NCBI GenBank assembly: GCA_030248215.1
Contig: JASANG010001203.1
Coordinates: 1 to 64,000, forward strand
Length of the DNA stretch: 64,000 nt
Source of the DNA: Enoplolaimus lenunculus
Lineage: Eukaryota; Nematoda; Enoplea; Enoplida; Thoracostomopsidae
Direction of reading: 5' to 3'
In this document: piece by piece, positions 1 through 12,059 of the stretch
How the letters are laid out: every line of letters begins with the position of its first letter
How positions within the stretch are numbered: the first letter of the stretch is position 1
Position numbers and translations under genes: made by a program
The notes under the pieces: generated by a model
The model's input: the letters and a program-made list of their open reading frames with translations, nothing else
Databases searched by the model: none
What the model was told of the DNA's origin: nothing

Positions 1-571
1 AGGTAGGAACCGGGACATCAGACCTTTCAACTAAAGCAGCTGGAAAGCGGGCTAGAGCGGGGATCGAACTCTCAGCCTATGGATCCTTAAGCGAACACTC
101 TACCACTGCGCCACGTAGCCCGCCTCTCCAACTGCATGTTTCGTCGACAATATGTGTCGACTGTACAACACAATGTGCATTGCATTTACTGCATATGCAC
201 TAGGACAAGCATGTCTCACATGCTTACATGCCCTTTTTTCAACAAGGTCGTCCCTTGTCCGTCCATCCTATTTTCGACTGGATACCGTGTTCATAGCGCG
301 GCGGTTTACCATTGCGTCCACGGAGTAGCCCCCATGTCAGTCTAGGTAGGAACCGGGACATCAGACCTTTCAACTAAAGCAGCTGGAAAAGCGGGCTAGA
401 GCGGTGATCCAACTCTCAGCCTATGGATCCTTGAACGAACACTCTACCACTGCGCCGCGTAGCCCGCCTCTCCAACTGCATGTTTTGTCGACTATATGTG
501 TCGACTGTACAACACAATGTGCATTGCATTTACTGCATATGCACTAGAACAAGCATGTCTCACATGCTTAC
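1..571 (-). repeat. tRNA-derived satellite, about 1.7 units, runs off the left edge
   Basis: Two head-to-tail units of about 345 bp; the junction motif ATGTCAGTCTAGG sits at 334. Read on the minus strand, each unit holds a tRNA-like body with a GCGGGCT/AGCCCGC acceptor-like stem, an A-box-like TGGCGCAGTGGTAGAG and a B-box-like GAGTTCGATCCC. It is the same family as the array at 30742-32056 (type B there). The poor T-stem pairing and the tandem context argue for a tRNA-derived repeat, not a tRNA gene. Confidence 0.85.
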
Positions 572-1228
572 AGGAATAACACATTGCAGTACAACATGCA
601 GCATGCCATTCGCGCTTCCACTGTGTCAGTCTAAGTAGGAACTGGGGATTCAGACCCGTAGGTACGCTAATTATTGCAGTACGACTTGTAATTTTTATAG
701 TGAGTATCAGTACATACCCAATTCTGTTCCGTTCAGCTTTTTTCGACGCCATACACTGACACTAGAAGCGTGCCGATGAATCGGGTTCTGCATCGGTAAA
801 CTATTAACGGGCCTTTTTATGAAAATCGTTATCAGTAATAATCTTTCGTTTTCGTGATATATCAGCACGTCTGATCATAGAAACAGTTATCTCTCGCGTT
901 TGTGTTTGAGAAAATTAATTTTAATGAAAAGTTTTCATGAAATTAGTCATTGCATTTATGATCATATTCCTGTAATGTTGTATCCTACGTATCTGTTCTT
1001 TAAGCATCACGTATTTAGTTTGGAATCGCCATATGTATCGGCATCGGCATATTTTTGAAATAAAAATCGGCATCGGCAAAAATTTTACTACCTTAAAACT
1101 GCGTGTAACGTTCACGCTTGTCTTTTTTTATACTTACAGTTGGTTTTTTATTTAATTGTTTAACTTCTTTAGTTTCAAAAGTGTAATTTTTTGGCACTAT
1201 ACATTACGTATTTCTCAACCGGTCGCAA
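572..1228. other. Intergenic; degenerate CGGCATCGG repeat
   Basis: No gene recognised. Around 770-800 and 1030-1085 are degenerate copies of the CGGCATCGGCATCGG motif that is better preserved at 40048-40190 and 49732-49870. The stretch just before 1229 should contain the promoter of the QCR9 gene, but I see no clear core element. Confidence 0.4.
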
Positions 1229-1688
1229 ATGGCTCGGTTAAATGTCGTGTATAATACTGTGTTTCGCCGTTGGTCAACGCTTACACTATCAGCACTCGTA
1301 TTTGCTTTCATTCTGGAAAAAGCTGCTAACGATGGAGGCGAATACTTATTCAGTCGTATAAATGAAGGAGTAAGTTAAGATGTAAAGTAATTAGCATACT
1401 GTTCGGTTGCGAGCCAGCGTTTATTAGATTTAGGGAATTTATTAGTTCATGTTAGTGCTGTATTCAATTTATTGTGTGAAAGTTTAGACTTGTGGTGGCG
1501 TTTACCAATATTCGCATTGAAAACTATTGTTTTCCTTGTGCTAATTGTAAATGACATTTCGCAAAATTTATGTAAACTTGAAGGCATATGTTTTCAGATT
1601 AGTTTTGGTAAGTAATAGTTTATCCATTACATATATTTGCACTTTTCAGAAACTGTGGAGGCACGTCAAGGCTAAGCTTGAAGAGTAA
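1229..1688 (+). CDS. UQCR10: Cytochrome b-c1 complex subunit 9 (QCR9/UQCR10)
   Basis: Small single-pass inner-membrane subunit of mitochondrial complex III. Two exons, 1229-1369 and 1650-1688, joined by a phase-0 intron (donor GGA|GTAAGT, acceptor TTTTCAG|AAA), give 59 residues, close to the family's usual 55-63. Family landmarks are visible: VYNTVFRRWST near the N-terminus, one hydrophobic segment at about residues 19-31, the conserved SRINEGKLWRHVK across the splice junction, and a charged C-terminus ending LEE. The start is the first ATG in frame and needs no cleaved presequence, as is usual for this subunit. The gene is intact and stands alone, 1.7 kb from the next gene. The call rests on remembered family sequence, but the match spans the whole protein and the intron placement is clean. 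Confidence 0.93.
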
Positions 1689-3384
1689 AGAAAATTTGTG
1701 CACGTTATTGTGGAATTAGTTATGTTGTATGTAGTTCATTTACAGAGTGTGTAATGTTGTGGTCTAGACACTAATCTGTTGTAAAACGGACGGTATATTA
1801 TGCCAATTTCTAAAGGCTTCAGTTAATTGACTTCGGTCATTCCGTTGTATTCCGTGAATTGGGAGTCGCACGTGGTAGGTTTTGTCGCTGTAGTGGGTTG
1901 AGCTGAAATTGTAGTCGAGAAAAATTATAAGCCTAGAAATGCCAGGCAATAGGAAAAGTCAAAATTTGGACTTAACAAGTCAAACGTAAATATGTTTGGA
2001 ATTTACAGTGTGCGTTAAAATTCTGAACCTTTTCCGATTGGGAAATATTCCTATTATTAGTAGTGTGTATTTTTTCAATTTTCGCGTTGGAGGTAATATT
2101 ATGATTGTTAAAAAACTTGGTGGATTATGTCGTTTGTCGTAGCTTCGTTTTAGCGGTAGTTTGCATTTTGTGCTTATTAAAGTTATCGTTTTGTATTTTG
2201 ATTGGGCACGTACCTGTGCCTTCTAGGTGCATATATAAACAGCCTCTGGGCTGGATTATGGGAACAGGCATAAGCAGCTAAGAAATGGAAGAATAGATAT
2301 ACAGTTATAAGCAGCGGGGCCGTTTTTATTCGAAACAGGTGAATAATAGCATATAGAAACTTACATTATACAAAAAGTTACAAGTTTTCACCTGTCACTT
2401 GTATGTTAATAGAAAAATAACGAAAATGGTAAAATTTCTAATATATATTATACCGCAGGCTAGTAATTCAGTAGCGATTTGCTGCACGAGCGATTTATTG
2501 CGGTGTTTTTGCTAAGAACGTTTTGAAAAATACTTTTTGAAACGATGAATTGTTTAAAATAGCATTTTGTTTGACAGTGTTTAAGAAGCGTTTTATTTTG
2601 GACCGGCCATTGTTACAAATGGTTCCCAACACACTGAAATTGTGTCCGCTGGGTAAACATAGTCGTAGACACAACCCAGTTTTGAACAAATTCCGTCCGG
2701 ACTCAAAAACGAAACACTCGAGCGTGCGACTTCATTACGAAAATAATAGCAGGGTTTGTGATTTCTGCAAAAATCTTGGTATTCCAAAAATATGTGAATT
2801 GATTATATTCCAAGGAAAATTTTATCGATTTTTACGAAAATTGATGTAACTTGTTTACAAGATGTCATCTATTTCCTTCGACAAAATTAGCATTTATTTT
2901 TTGTGCAACTTGAAACAACATGCAGACACTTCGAACTTCGCGTGAACATTTCGCAAAAAATCGGAACTAAATGCGGACGCGGTAGTTTATAGCTAATGTA
3001 TATATCCAAATATGGCATCGGATGAAAAAATGGAGCGAGGGGACGATTTATGTGCGTCCCGGAGCCGGAGCAGCCACCCCCCATACCTCCATTTGGGGGC
3101 ACCCACTCCTCTCCAACTTGTTAAAACAAAAACTGCTTAAGTTATAAAATGCGTCTGGCTTCTAGCTCACGAGTTTGCGGGCCCCCACCCTGGAATTTGA
3201 GGGAGCCCCCACCCTGGAATTTGAGGAGCCCCCACCCCTGCCTGCTTCGGCACGGCACGCACCAATGGTAACGTGAAATTGAAAAGGCAGTTGTATAAAA
3301 TAGGCATACGAACGAAATTTTCGATATAATTTTGAAACAAGCGTATACGGATACCGATTTTTACCAGAAACAATACACAGTGTA
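1689..3384. other. Intergenic
   Basis: No gene recognised. It contains the 81-bp exact copy of a splice-acceptor segment (1862-1942), a fragment at about 3051-3105 containing GGAGCCGGAGCAGCCACCCC that recurs near 39282, and a two-copy GC-rich tandem (GCCCCCACCCTGGAATTTGA unit) at about 3181-3235. Open frames at 2495-2849 on both strands lack splice or family support. Confidence 0.4.
1862..1942 (+). repeat. 81-bp exact duplicate of 5455-5535
   Basis: All 81 bases are identical and in the same orientation as 5455-5535. On the minus strand the segment holds the end of an intron, its TTTCAG acceptor and the first 41 bases of an exon of the 12-Cys gene. Outside these borders the two loci diverge at once. 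No transposon ends are visible. Confidence 0.9.
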
Positions 3385-5495
3385 TTAGCACCCGAAATAA
3401 CTTGTAGTACTGTTTATATACTCGACTACACTTTTGTTGTTGAAAGATTTAATTTTTTCCAAGCATTGCCGTTCTTTGACCGCAGCCAAAATAATGCATC
3501 GTTCAAATACTGCGCGACCATAGCAAGAATTTGTAACTGCGTCATATTCAAGTTTCGCCAAGCAAGTCGGATCCCTCACCGCTACTGCCTCTAAACACTG
3601 TAACGCTTCGCGAAATGCAGTTGGTTGACCGCATGCATAACGCAAAATTGCATTAGCAATGCGTGCATCAGCATCACTAGAGCGGCATTGATCAAAGAAT
3701 TCATCACGGCATTCGATATAAGTCGCCGCGTGAAAACTACATAACTGTACGCGTTCAGTTTCGTTAAACATAAACAACGGATACGTGACCATTGCTGCGT
3801 TTGTAGTCTTCGAAGCATCCGATCCGGGTTTTTGTGACTGTTTTGATGATAGTTTATTTACATAGCTAGCATAGATTTCTGTCGCAGCGTTGACGCAGTG
3901 TTGTTGGTTAGATTCAAAGCGTAGCGAGCATGTGAGTTCAGGTTGTTGCTGTTGATTTTGCTGATTGACAGTATCTTCTTCCGATTTTTCATCCTTTGAA
4001 CGTTGCTGGTCTGCTCTCACCGCTTGAGATTGTGCTGGTGGCGCTATTGTTTTCATATTCGATTTGTCGTTCATTGTTTTTTCTTTTTCCATCATCTTTG
4101 GATTTGAAATTGCTGGTTGTTGTTCCATTTCTTTTGACATTTCTTTGAACGGTTTGGCTTTGTTCGCTGTTTCGGTTGGTGCCGTTTCGACTGGACGTCT
4201 TCGAATATTGGCTGTAAAATTAAAATTACAATTTTAGCGAGAAACGAAAATTTTTGGGTGTTCATCAGCGTAAATTTTTTGGTCCGGCTTGACTTTAAAA
4301 AATTACTTAGTTGCTTTTGGCAAAAGTAAACTCTTATTGGTAAAAGTGCTGTTCGTGCAAGTAAACGAAATATAACACTGGTGTGGAATTACGAAATTTT
4401 TTTCCACAACGGTTTGTCAAATTCATGCAGCAATCGACCCTGCATCAGAAGTTCGCGATGTATTTTCTTAACTGTGATAATTATAATTTTTGAAATTTCT
4501 GTGTAAACTATATTAAATCTTGAATATTTCACTGTGCATCATCCAGGGCAAATTTGGCTATAATATGTCTGTCGACTGTAATGTATTCTTGAAGTATGAC
4601 AAATGATGGTTAATCATTCATGTTTCAATTGGCTTTGAGGTTTTAATTTTTTTATTTTGAAAGTTAAAAACAATACGTCAACTTAACTGTTGGCAAAACC
4701 GATAAACAAACTTGTATGCAGCAACGAAACAAATAAAAACGACATAGAGAGGCGTCGCGTGGCAGAGCTGGTTTTATAAAGATTATTTGTTCAATATGAT
4801 ACTCGGCTACGAGTGACTTGTACAGCGCAACCCTAAGTCTACTCTATTGTCCTCCCCTGGGGCGGATTCAACGGACTCTCCTGAAAGTCACACGGACCAC
4901 CGTATTAAATTTTGCCCAAAATGATTTCCCGACTTTTTGAGTAGCTTACCGGTATTAGTCGGCTTGGTTTCAACATCCGGGCATCCGTACGCAACAATCG
5001 AATCATGAACGATTGATTTAGCTGTATTGCCACATTGTGACTTTACACTCGCCGCAAAACATTGATAGAACGCCGGCAACGGACCGCATTTATTCCAACC
5101 TGGTTCCGGTACCGCTGGAATTGCGAGCGTTGCGCTACAGTGGCTTGCGACTCCACTCAGCGTAGTTGAAACGCAACCAAAATGACGAAAAAATCTCGAT
5201 TCATTCCGTGGATCACAAGCGTAGCCGAATAAACTACGAAATATTTCAATAAGACTATCCGAAGGACAAGTGGTTTCAAGCTGGCTGGGTTGAATGCAAC
5301 TGGTCAGAGCTGTAGTGTACAACGAACACAAATGTCGAAGCGAGGAAGTGTTGAAATGAAATAGAGGAAAGCTGGACCGGCTGATATGTTCGGGTTGCTC
5401 AGATGATAGACTGACGAGCGTTTGAAAACAACTCGAAATACGCTGTTGAGCAGCGGAGTCGCACGTGGTAGGTTTTGTCGCTGTAGTGGGTTGAG
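3385..5495 (-). CDS. Tandem 12-cysteine (DUF19/T20D4.11-like) secreted-type protein, 5' end missing
   Basis: Two exons are supported: 5495-4950 (acceptor TTTCAG|CT, donor ACCG|GTAAGC) and 4211-3385 (acceptor TTTTACAG|CC, ends at TGT then stop). They join in phase 1. The product has two similar domains with 12 cysteines each in the same order. Domain 1 starts at PTTCDSAAQQR; domain 2 starts at LTCSLRFESNQQHC. Both repeat the pattern LCxxxxxxxxxxC, YAC, YQC/FERC and a terminal YGC/FGC. The domains are joined by a polar Lys/Gln/Glu-rich linker of about 90 residues. Domains of this type are typical of secreted nematode proteins of unknown function, some of them chondroitin proteoglycans; the family call is inference from the cysteine pattern. 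No signal-peptide exon was found upstream; a TIR element begins about 60 bp upstream of this exon. Confidence 0.75.
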
Positions 5496-5555
5496 CTGAA
5501 ATTGTAGTCGAGAAAAATTATAAGCCTAGAAATGCGAAAATTCTATAAATTTAAT

Positions 5556-6179
5556 ACTAGAAAAAATTTGTTCAGCCCTTGAGCCATATCGGATACGTTT
5601 CACATTCGTATTAAAAGGATAGTAACTAGACAAGCACATTCGTTTGATGTAACCTGGAAAAACGTTAAGGAACAACGGTGTCCGAAATCATGTTAACTAT
5701 TAATTCTTCTGATACATATTGCGGACAGCAAAACTATTTGTAAGCTGAAAAATTTTGGCAGGTTTTGTTATAGAAATTTTCAGGAATTTCTTAGATAAAG
5801 GCAGGGTTGCAGGGACACGGCTGGAGTATGGCGGTCTTTGCTGTTGCCAGATTCTTTGTTTTGTCACTGAGGTCAAAGATCAAAAAGTCAAAGGTCGACT
5901 TAAGTTTATCCGTTTCAATGTTTCAATTGCGATTAGTTTTGTGACAGCGCCTTATTTAAGAAAGTATCTAACAAAATTGGTTATCACAACTGTAAGGCAG
6001 CAGTAATGTCGCTATACCATGCTAGTATGAAATTCTATTATGTTAACAGAATCGGATGCCATTGTTCCGTAATGTTTTCCAGGTTACATCAAACGAATAT
6101 GCTGGTCTAGTTACTATCAATTTAATAGTAATGTGAAACATATCCAATGTTGCTCAAGTGCTGAGCAATTTTTTCCAGT
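5556..6179. mobile_element. TIR element with ~140-bp inverted arms
   Basis: The left arm (from CTAGAAAAAATTTGTTCAG at 5557) and the reverse complement of the right arm (ending near 6179) match over roughly 140 bp, including a shared ATTCGTTTGATGTAACCTGG core. The middle holds a short non-specific open frame and no transposase. It lies within the likely 5' intron of the 12-Cys gene. No clear target-site duplication was found. Confidence 0.75.
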
Positions 6180-6324
6180 TTCAACCACTTAATCTGGCTG
6201 TTGCTTAATTCATCAATCTAAACTATGATAAATGAGAAGACTGGTTAAACTAAATACTAAAGTTTAAATAAACTATTGTCGCGACAACATAAGTACCTAA
6301 CCAAAGTATTTGTATGAAACCAAA

Positions 6325-6830
6325 GGTAAGGGCGAAACAAACAATGGGGTTGAAACCGCCCGTTTGGGTAAAACCAACTGTTATGGTGAAACCAACCGTT
6401 GTGGCGAAACCAACGGTTGGTGTGAAACCAAGCGTTGAGTGAACCAGCCGATGGGACGAAACCAACCATTGACGTACAACGAACCGTTGGGGTGAAGCCA
6501 AGCGTTGTGGTGAAACTAAAGCATTGGGGTGAAACCAGCGGTAGAACAGCAACACAAAAGAACCAGCGGATGGGCGAACCAACCATTCACGTACAACGAA
6601 CCGGGAGCCACGTTGTGGTGAAACTAAACATTGGGGAAACCAACGGTTAGGGAACCCCTGCAACCAACAGTCGGGGTGAAATCAACCATTAGGGTAAAGC
6701 CAAGTGTTCGAGTAAAACCAACCGTTTGGGTGAATCCAACCGTTGGGATGAAATAAACCGTTGGGATGAAACCAACCATTGGGGGAACCAATCGTTGGGG
6801 TGAAACCAAGCGTTTGTGTGAAATGCGGAA
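6325..6830. repeat. Minisatellite, ~17-bp unit (GGTGAAACCAACCGTTG)
   Basis: About 30 degenerate copies of a 16-18 bp unit with invariant GAAACCAA. Because the unit rarely creates stops, it is open in several frames on both strands, giving repetitive Gly/Phe/Thr/Val peptides. These are artefacts of the repeat. Confidence 0.85.
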
Positions 6831-7707
6831 AAGGGTTACGTACAATGCAAGTGGCTTGAATAAACCATCGCTTGTTGGAAAGTGTGAACATGTCTAAATT
6901 AACACTGAAATGACTCTCTCAGTTTTGATAACGGAATTGGATGCCGAGTGCTGGAAATTTTTATAAGTAAATTGTGCTAACAATTGATTTTTCGCTAAAA
7001 GTTATTTTTCACTATCCGGTTCCAGTGGCAAATACGGTGTTATTTCTACTTTACGGTTCCGGTTATGCTTTCTGAATTTTTTGACTTCCACTTTGTACCC
7101 TGCCAGTGGCACCGTAATTCGCTATGCGTGAAAGAATCACAATAACTGTTGAAAGCTTAAACTGGCTCTGCAAAATAAACAAATTGTCAGGTATACTTAC
7201 CAATCCAAACGGTACATAAGATAGGACCAATCGCAAACATTAGCCCCATGCGTTGTCCCATTACGCCGTTTTTTTAAAATTTCGCTACGGACTTCCGTTA
7301 ACTGTTAGTGGTGGCCTTTAAACTTTGAATAAAACAGTTTGTACTTGACCTAGAAATGAATTTTTTAGAAAAATCACCTGATATTTTTTCGCAGTTAGCG
7401 TTTGTAAGAAAGGAATCAGTGACTATTTTCTTATATTACTTTAATATGTGGATTTGTCTCTATTAATAATGACAACCACGCATATCAAACAGAATGTGTA
7501 TAAATTTTGTAACAGAGATTGCAGTCGTGCAAAACAGATAGTAAAAATAACGGAAACGGTAACGGCTAGTGATCTAAAAATGGAAACAAAAAGACCGAAT
7601 ATTGAGGTATAAAAGTTTCAAAAATGTTTTATTTTTCTGCCAGCACAATTTCGGCGTGAAAACATTCACCGGGCTTTCTGAAATTTTAAAGAAAAAGTGA
7701 CGGATGC

Positions 7708-7890
7708 GCCAATGTTACTTTAAGGGGCGTAACAGTAGATTAACCGTATTCCTAAGCCTAAGATTAAGCATTACAAAAATGTGTTCCTAAGCCTAAGCCT
7801 AAGTCTAAGCAAGAAAATGTAATCTAGAATCTAAACCTACTCTGTTATAAACACACCAGGAACCTGGACACCCCTTAAAGTTACATTGGC
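7708..7890. mobile_element. TTAGGC-bearing MITE (ATGTTACTTTAAGGGG end type)
   Basis: The ends are inverted: GCCAATGTTACTTTAAGGGG at the left, CCCCTTAAAGTTACATTGGC at the right. The interior carries several CCTAAGCCTAAG runs, i.e. TTAGGC on the other strand. Same end type as 60998-61167. Confidence 0.8.
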
Positions 7891-8451
7891 TGGGTGTCTG
7901 AAACCCTACTTAAGTACAACTTTGTACTTAAGTACGTGCTAAGCAACTACTCATGGTGCCTCCTTAATATAAAGCAGAACTATTAGCATTTTGTTATGAC
8001 AGTGGCTCACGTTTGGCATTTATCTGTTATTGTTCGAAAAGTTAAGTATTTACTTAAGTAGGCAACTTTAAGTAAATAAGTAATATTTCGGAAACCCAGC
8101 CACTGTGATTAGAATAAGGCAAAAATTTTGATTGAAACTGAGTTATTATTGCGAACCAAAATTTTTTCTAAAGGTGATGGGTTGAAGATTCTTGGCCACC
8201 TCTTGCAAGGGATGGGTGGTACAGCTGAATCCTTCTATAAAAGAAATGCTAGATGCGATTGAACGAGCAATAAGCTGAATTTTCTTCCAGTATTATATCC
8301 CATTCCGCCAGCGGCAACCTGTTTATTGGTTCATGGATTGTGGTCAAGACCCTCGAACACCTCCCGGGCTATGCGCCTGATCAAAATATGCTTTTATTTA
8401 ACCAGTTTGGCAGAATGTTTATTGTAAGGAAAGCAGCTGCCCTCGTGCCTG

Positions 8452-8697
8452 CTCTGTAAATTTCAGCGAGTTGATTTTAACTCAGAATGAGTTGAATCAC
8501 TCAGTCTGAGAAACTACTATCAGAAGTCAGAATTTTAAGTTTATTCAATTCATTCTGAGTTAATCAACTCACCCAGAATCAACTCAACGCAGAGTGAAAA
8601 TCAACTGAGAGTGAGTTAATGTCTACTGATATTAATTCAGAAATAACCAACCCGCTAGCTGAATTGATTAATCAACTCATTGGAATTTAATACAGCG
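8452..8697. mobile_element. Palindromic MITE (CACTGTAAATT ends), diverged copy
   Basis: Reverse-oriented relative of the copy at 10496-10738, sharing the GAGTTGATTTTAACTCAGAATG arms. It is built of repeated TGAGTTGA/TCAACTCA words. The ends are degraded (CTCTGTAAATTTC at the left). Confidence 0.7.
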
Positions 8698-9033
8698 TGA
8701 AAAGAAAATAAAATCCAATAAACGTTACTTCTGATTTTATAGCGATACCTATCGGTTCAAATACTACTCAGGACTCATGATTAGGTTTGCCAATATATAT
8801 TCACGCCAAAAACAGTGATAACTTTTAAAATACCTCCCTGTTTAGTTTTACAATCTTAACATTCACGCGTTGAATACAAGATTAAAAATGTATCTTGAAA
8901 TTGCAATTTCGCAATCACATATGACGCAAAAAAATGCTGTCATTTTTCAATATATTTTCGCTCTGGTTCAGTGTACTGCATTTGACTGTAGTAAACAGTA
9001 GTTGTAAATCACATACGGTTGCAAGTGCATGGA

Positions 9034-9085
<52 letters not shown>

Positions 9086-10439
9086 TATATCAATATATAC
9101 TTCTATATGAAGTAAATTGATCAATATCGGCAGTGTAAGTTCTTGATCGTACTTTTAAATCATGTCTGTACTCATGGACGTCAACAGGGGCCATGGAAGC
9201 TGCTTCCCTATTTTAATAAACTATTGTTAACTGTCAATATTAGGGATACTGCAGAAATATTGAATCGTGGTTAACGGTTTGGCAATTTTTTTTATTTTTT
9301 CACTACCAGCCCCTGGCATCTTTAATTCTTTGGTACGCCATTAATTGTGTCGCGCAATAAACATTGGATTAAAAATACATTCAAGGCAAACTTGTTTGAG
9401 CGAAGTCTATTTTTGATTAGATCCCAAGCCGGCGATTGCTTAAAAATGGTCGTGTCTTGAAAATTATTGGTATATTTGAGTAAACCCCTACTTATTCACA
9501 CGTGCAAGTTTTTGTAGCAAAAACTAGCACGCGCAAGTTTGGTCACAAAGCAGCTTTGAAGTTCATGCTTGAGTGTTTCTGAATCAATTCAGACGTTAAT
9601 TTGTTCAATAAGCTTGAATTAATTCAAATATCAAACTTGTTTGATGTTTCAAAGTCTGCGGCAATGGTGGCGGGATAAGCTTTACATTTTTAAGCACTAT
9701 AAAGAAAATGCATTGGTATGAAATTGTTTTTAAGACATTAAATTGAGTATATAAATCATTCTTTACGCGTGAATGTTTTCTGCGCAGCTGAAACTTGCAG
9801 CCGCATGCTTTGTTCGCAAATTCATTTGGATGTCTTGCAGCTGCAAATTATTCATGCTGAATATACGCCAAGAATTCATTCATAAGTATGAATAGCCTTG
9901 TAAGTCAGATTAAAGCATCATTATTGGCTGAACTTTATAGCTTATGCTTGATATTTTGCCGTAGTCTGTAAATTGTTCACAAATTCACGCCAAGATTCAA
10001 AATGAAAATGATGTTTCTTTATGAATATTTGCAGCTGCAAGAAACTTGTGCAAGTTGCAACTGCGAGTTCTCGCTACAAAAACACTCGGACGAGGTCGTT
10101 CTGGCTTTATTAATATTTATTAATCTAAATTTTAGAATATTCCGCAGGTGGCATATATCCAAATCTGTGTATATTACCATTATTGGCGATTGGATAGCAA
10201 TATTGTTTAATGTATTAAATTACAAAATTATCTCGTAGTCGTGTATGCCCAACACATTTTTGGGTTTTGTTTTGCTTAATCATACCGTTGGTGTTAGTGG
10301 TTCAGTTGTATTTTTCCTTGCAGTTAAGCTAATATCGCATAGAAACGCAGCGGAATCCTGTTTTATCTTGCGATACCAATTTACCATTAATATTGGTCTG
10401 TTTTGAACACAAGTATGGATTGTCGAATTGTTTTTTATT
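8698..10439. other. Intergenic, AT-rich
   Basis: No gene recognised. It contains an (AT)n microsatellite at 9037-9090 and scattered GCAGCTGCAAG/ACGTGCAAGTTTTTG words (9485-9545, 9785-9845, 10030-10090) related to the MITE at 12188-12455. Confidence 0.5.
9037..9090. repeat. (AT)n microsatellite
   Basis: Uninterrupted TA dinucleotide run of about 40 bp, followed by ACATATATATAT. Confidence 0.95.
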
Positions 10440-10850
10440 TTGGTCCATGTATTAATGATCAGACGTGAAACGTTTCTTGTGGGACTGCAATATACACTGT
10501 AAATTCCAACGAGTTAATCAATTCAGCTAGCTAGTCAGTTATTTCTGAATTAAAATTAGTAAACATTAATTCATTCTGAGTTGAGTTTTCACTCTGAATT
10601 GAGTTGACGCTAGGTGAGTTGATTAATTCAACTCAGAATGACTTGAATCAACTCAAATTCTGAGTTCTGAAAGTCCTAACTCTGACTGAGTGATTCAACT
10701 CATTCTGAGTTAAAATCAACTCACTGAAATTTACAGTGTAGTAAGTTTAAAGCTTTAGACTATTTTTTGCATAGGCTTAGGAATAAGCTCATTATTACGT
10801 TTAGGCTTTAGGCTTAGGGATACGCTTATGTTACTGTTATGCATCGTCCA
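10440..10850. mobile_element. TTAGGC MITE interrupted by a CACTGTAAATT MITE
   Basis: The left part (GGTCCATGTA, then CTTGTGGGACTGCAATA) and the right part (AGTAAGTTTAAAGCTTTAGAC, then TTAGGC-like runs) together reproduce the standard copy seen at 11640-11828. They are split by the element at 10496-10738 inserted at a TA. Confidence 0.75.
10496..10738. mobile_element. Palindromic MITE, TA-flanked (CACTGTAAATT ends)
   Basis: TA|CACTGTAAATTCC at the left and GAAATTTACAGTG|TA at the right: near-perfect inverted ends with a TA target duplication, as in the Tc1/mariner group. Internally it is rich in TGAGTTGA and AACTCAGAATGA words. No coding capacity. Confidence 0.85.
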
Positions 10851-11606
10851 CAATAAAAAAAATCATTTTGCCTCCAAAAACACTAAGGTAGGATTAGCAC
10901 GTGTTCATTTTCAAAATTGTCATAAGTTAACAACGCAAAACTTGCGATATCCCTACCGTAAATACGTGTCGCAGGCCTACCCTAATACGCGTCACAGTCA
11001 CAGAGTATTTTGTAACACGCATTAGGTTCAGGATAACGTAATTTTGCGTAAGAGTAGGGTTAACGCATGACAATTTTGAAAATTGACACGTGTTAACCTA
11101 ATAATAAAAATTTTTTATTGTAAACGAGGCATTACGGCCCTGTTCTATACAATGTCCTTTGTTTTTTAACAACTAACAGAAAAACATACCGAATTAACCC
11201 GATGCTGTACAGGAGCGAGCCACTGTGTAGGTATCTAAATTTAGTCTGCCATGCGCGTAATCGGACTAAATTATGCAATTCAAATGTGTGTTTTTACTTT
11301 TATTGTTCGATCAAATTTTACTGAGATATCAATCAATTTGAGAGCGATAGAGTCGAGTCAACTCCGACGGAATTGGTTTTTATTTGAGTTCTGTGAATGG
11401 CTCGGAGGACCTAAGTTTTATTTTGCATTTTATGCACTGGAATTGAATATGATCGTTTCTTTTTATGAATGAAGGAGAATATTTTATATTTTGTAAAATA
11501 TTATCATTTTTAAGTATGAGCGTTTCGATACGTTAGGCTTGCTAGATTTCAACGCTTGCATATCCAACATGAGCAATCTTCAATATTCCTTTGGATTGTT
11601 AATAAA

Positions 11607-12059
11607 CCCTTCTCACATAGAGTGGACACTGAATATTTTGACCCATGTAAAGATCAGGGGCGCAACGTTTTTCTGTGGGACTGCAATAGAGTAAGCTTAA
11701 GCTTTAGACTAATTTTTTTGCATGATTAAGTTTTGGCTTAGGTATATGCTTATTCTTACGTTTAGGCTTAGGCTTAGAGTTACGAACATGCTTATTAGAC
11801 TGTTACGCCCCTGTTCTTCACATTGGCCACAACTTGCAGTAATATGTATAAGTGAATTGACACGCAATGCGGTGCGTTTAACAATCACTACCCGTATGCA
11901 AAGTATAAAATCTACAAAAGACGTGACAGCCCCCTCGGGCTTGAACATCAAACTCGCATGGCTAAGTTGTAATGATAAACCACTCCCAACCAGCAACTGG
12001 GAATCGAATGTTGGTTTAAAATAAAGGTCTTTAATAGTAAATATTCATGTGAGAAAGAG
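11607..12059. mobile_element. TTAA-type element with tRNA-like core, carrying a nested TTAGGC MITE
   Basis: Left end CCCTTCTCACATAGAG, right end CATGTGAGAAAGAG followed by TTAA. Same family as 26097-26359, diverged. The shared stretch around GACGTGACAGCCCCCTCGGG is present. The tRNA-like part (about 11960-12010) is degraded. A TTAGGC MITE (11640-11828) sits inside. Confidence 0.7.
11640..11828. mobile_element. TTAGGC MITE, near-complete
   Basis: Left ACCCATGTAAAGATCAGGGG, right CCCCTGTTCTTCACATTGGC. The interior has AGTAAGCTTAAGCTTTAGAC followed by TTAGGCTTAGGCTTAG runs and the ATATGCTTATTCTTACG word typical of the family. Confidence 0.85.

Noticed and set aside
1-571. Functional tRNA genes in the satellite (also 30742-32056)
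   Set aside because: A and B boxes and an acceptor-like stem are present, but T-stem pairing is poor, the anticodon arm is not clean and the units are tandem satellites.
6250-6891. Repetitive Phe/Gly protein gene
   Set aside because: All frames are translations of the 17-bp minisatellite.
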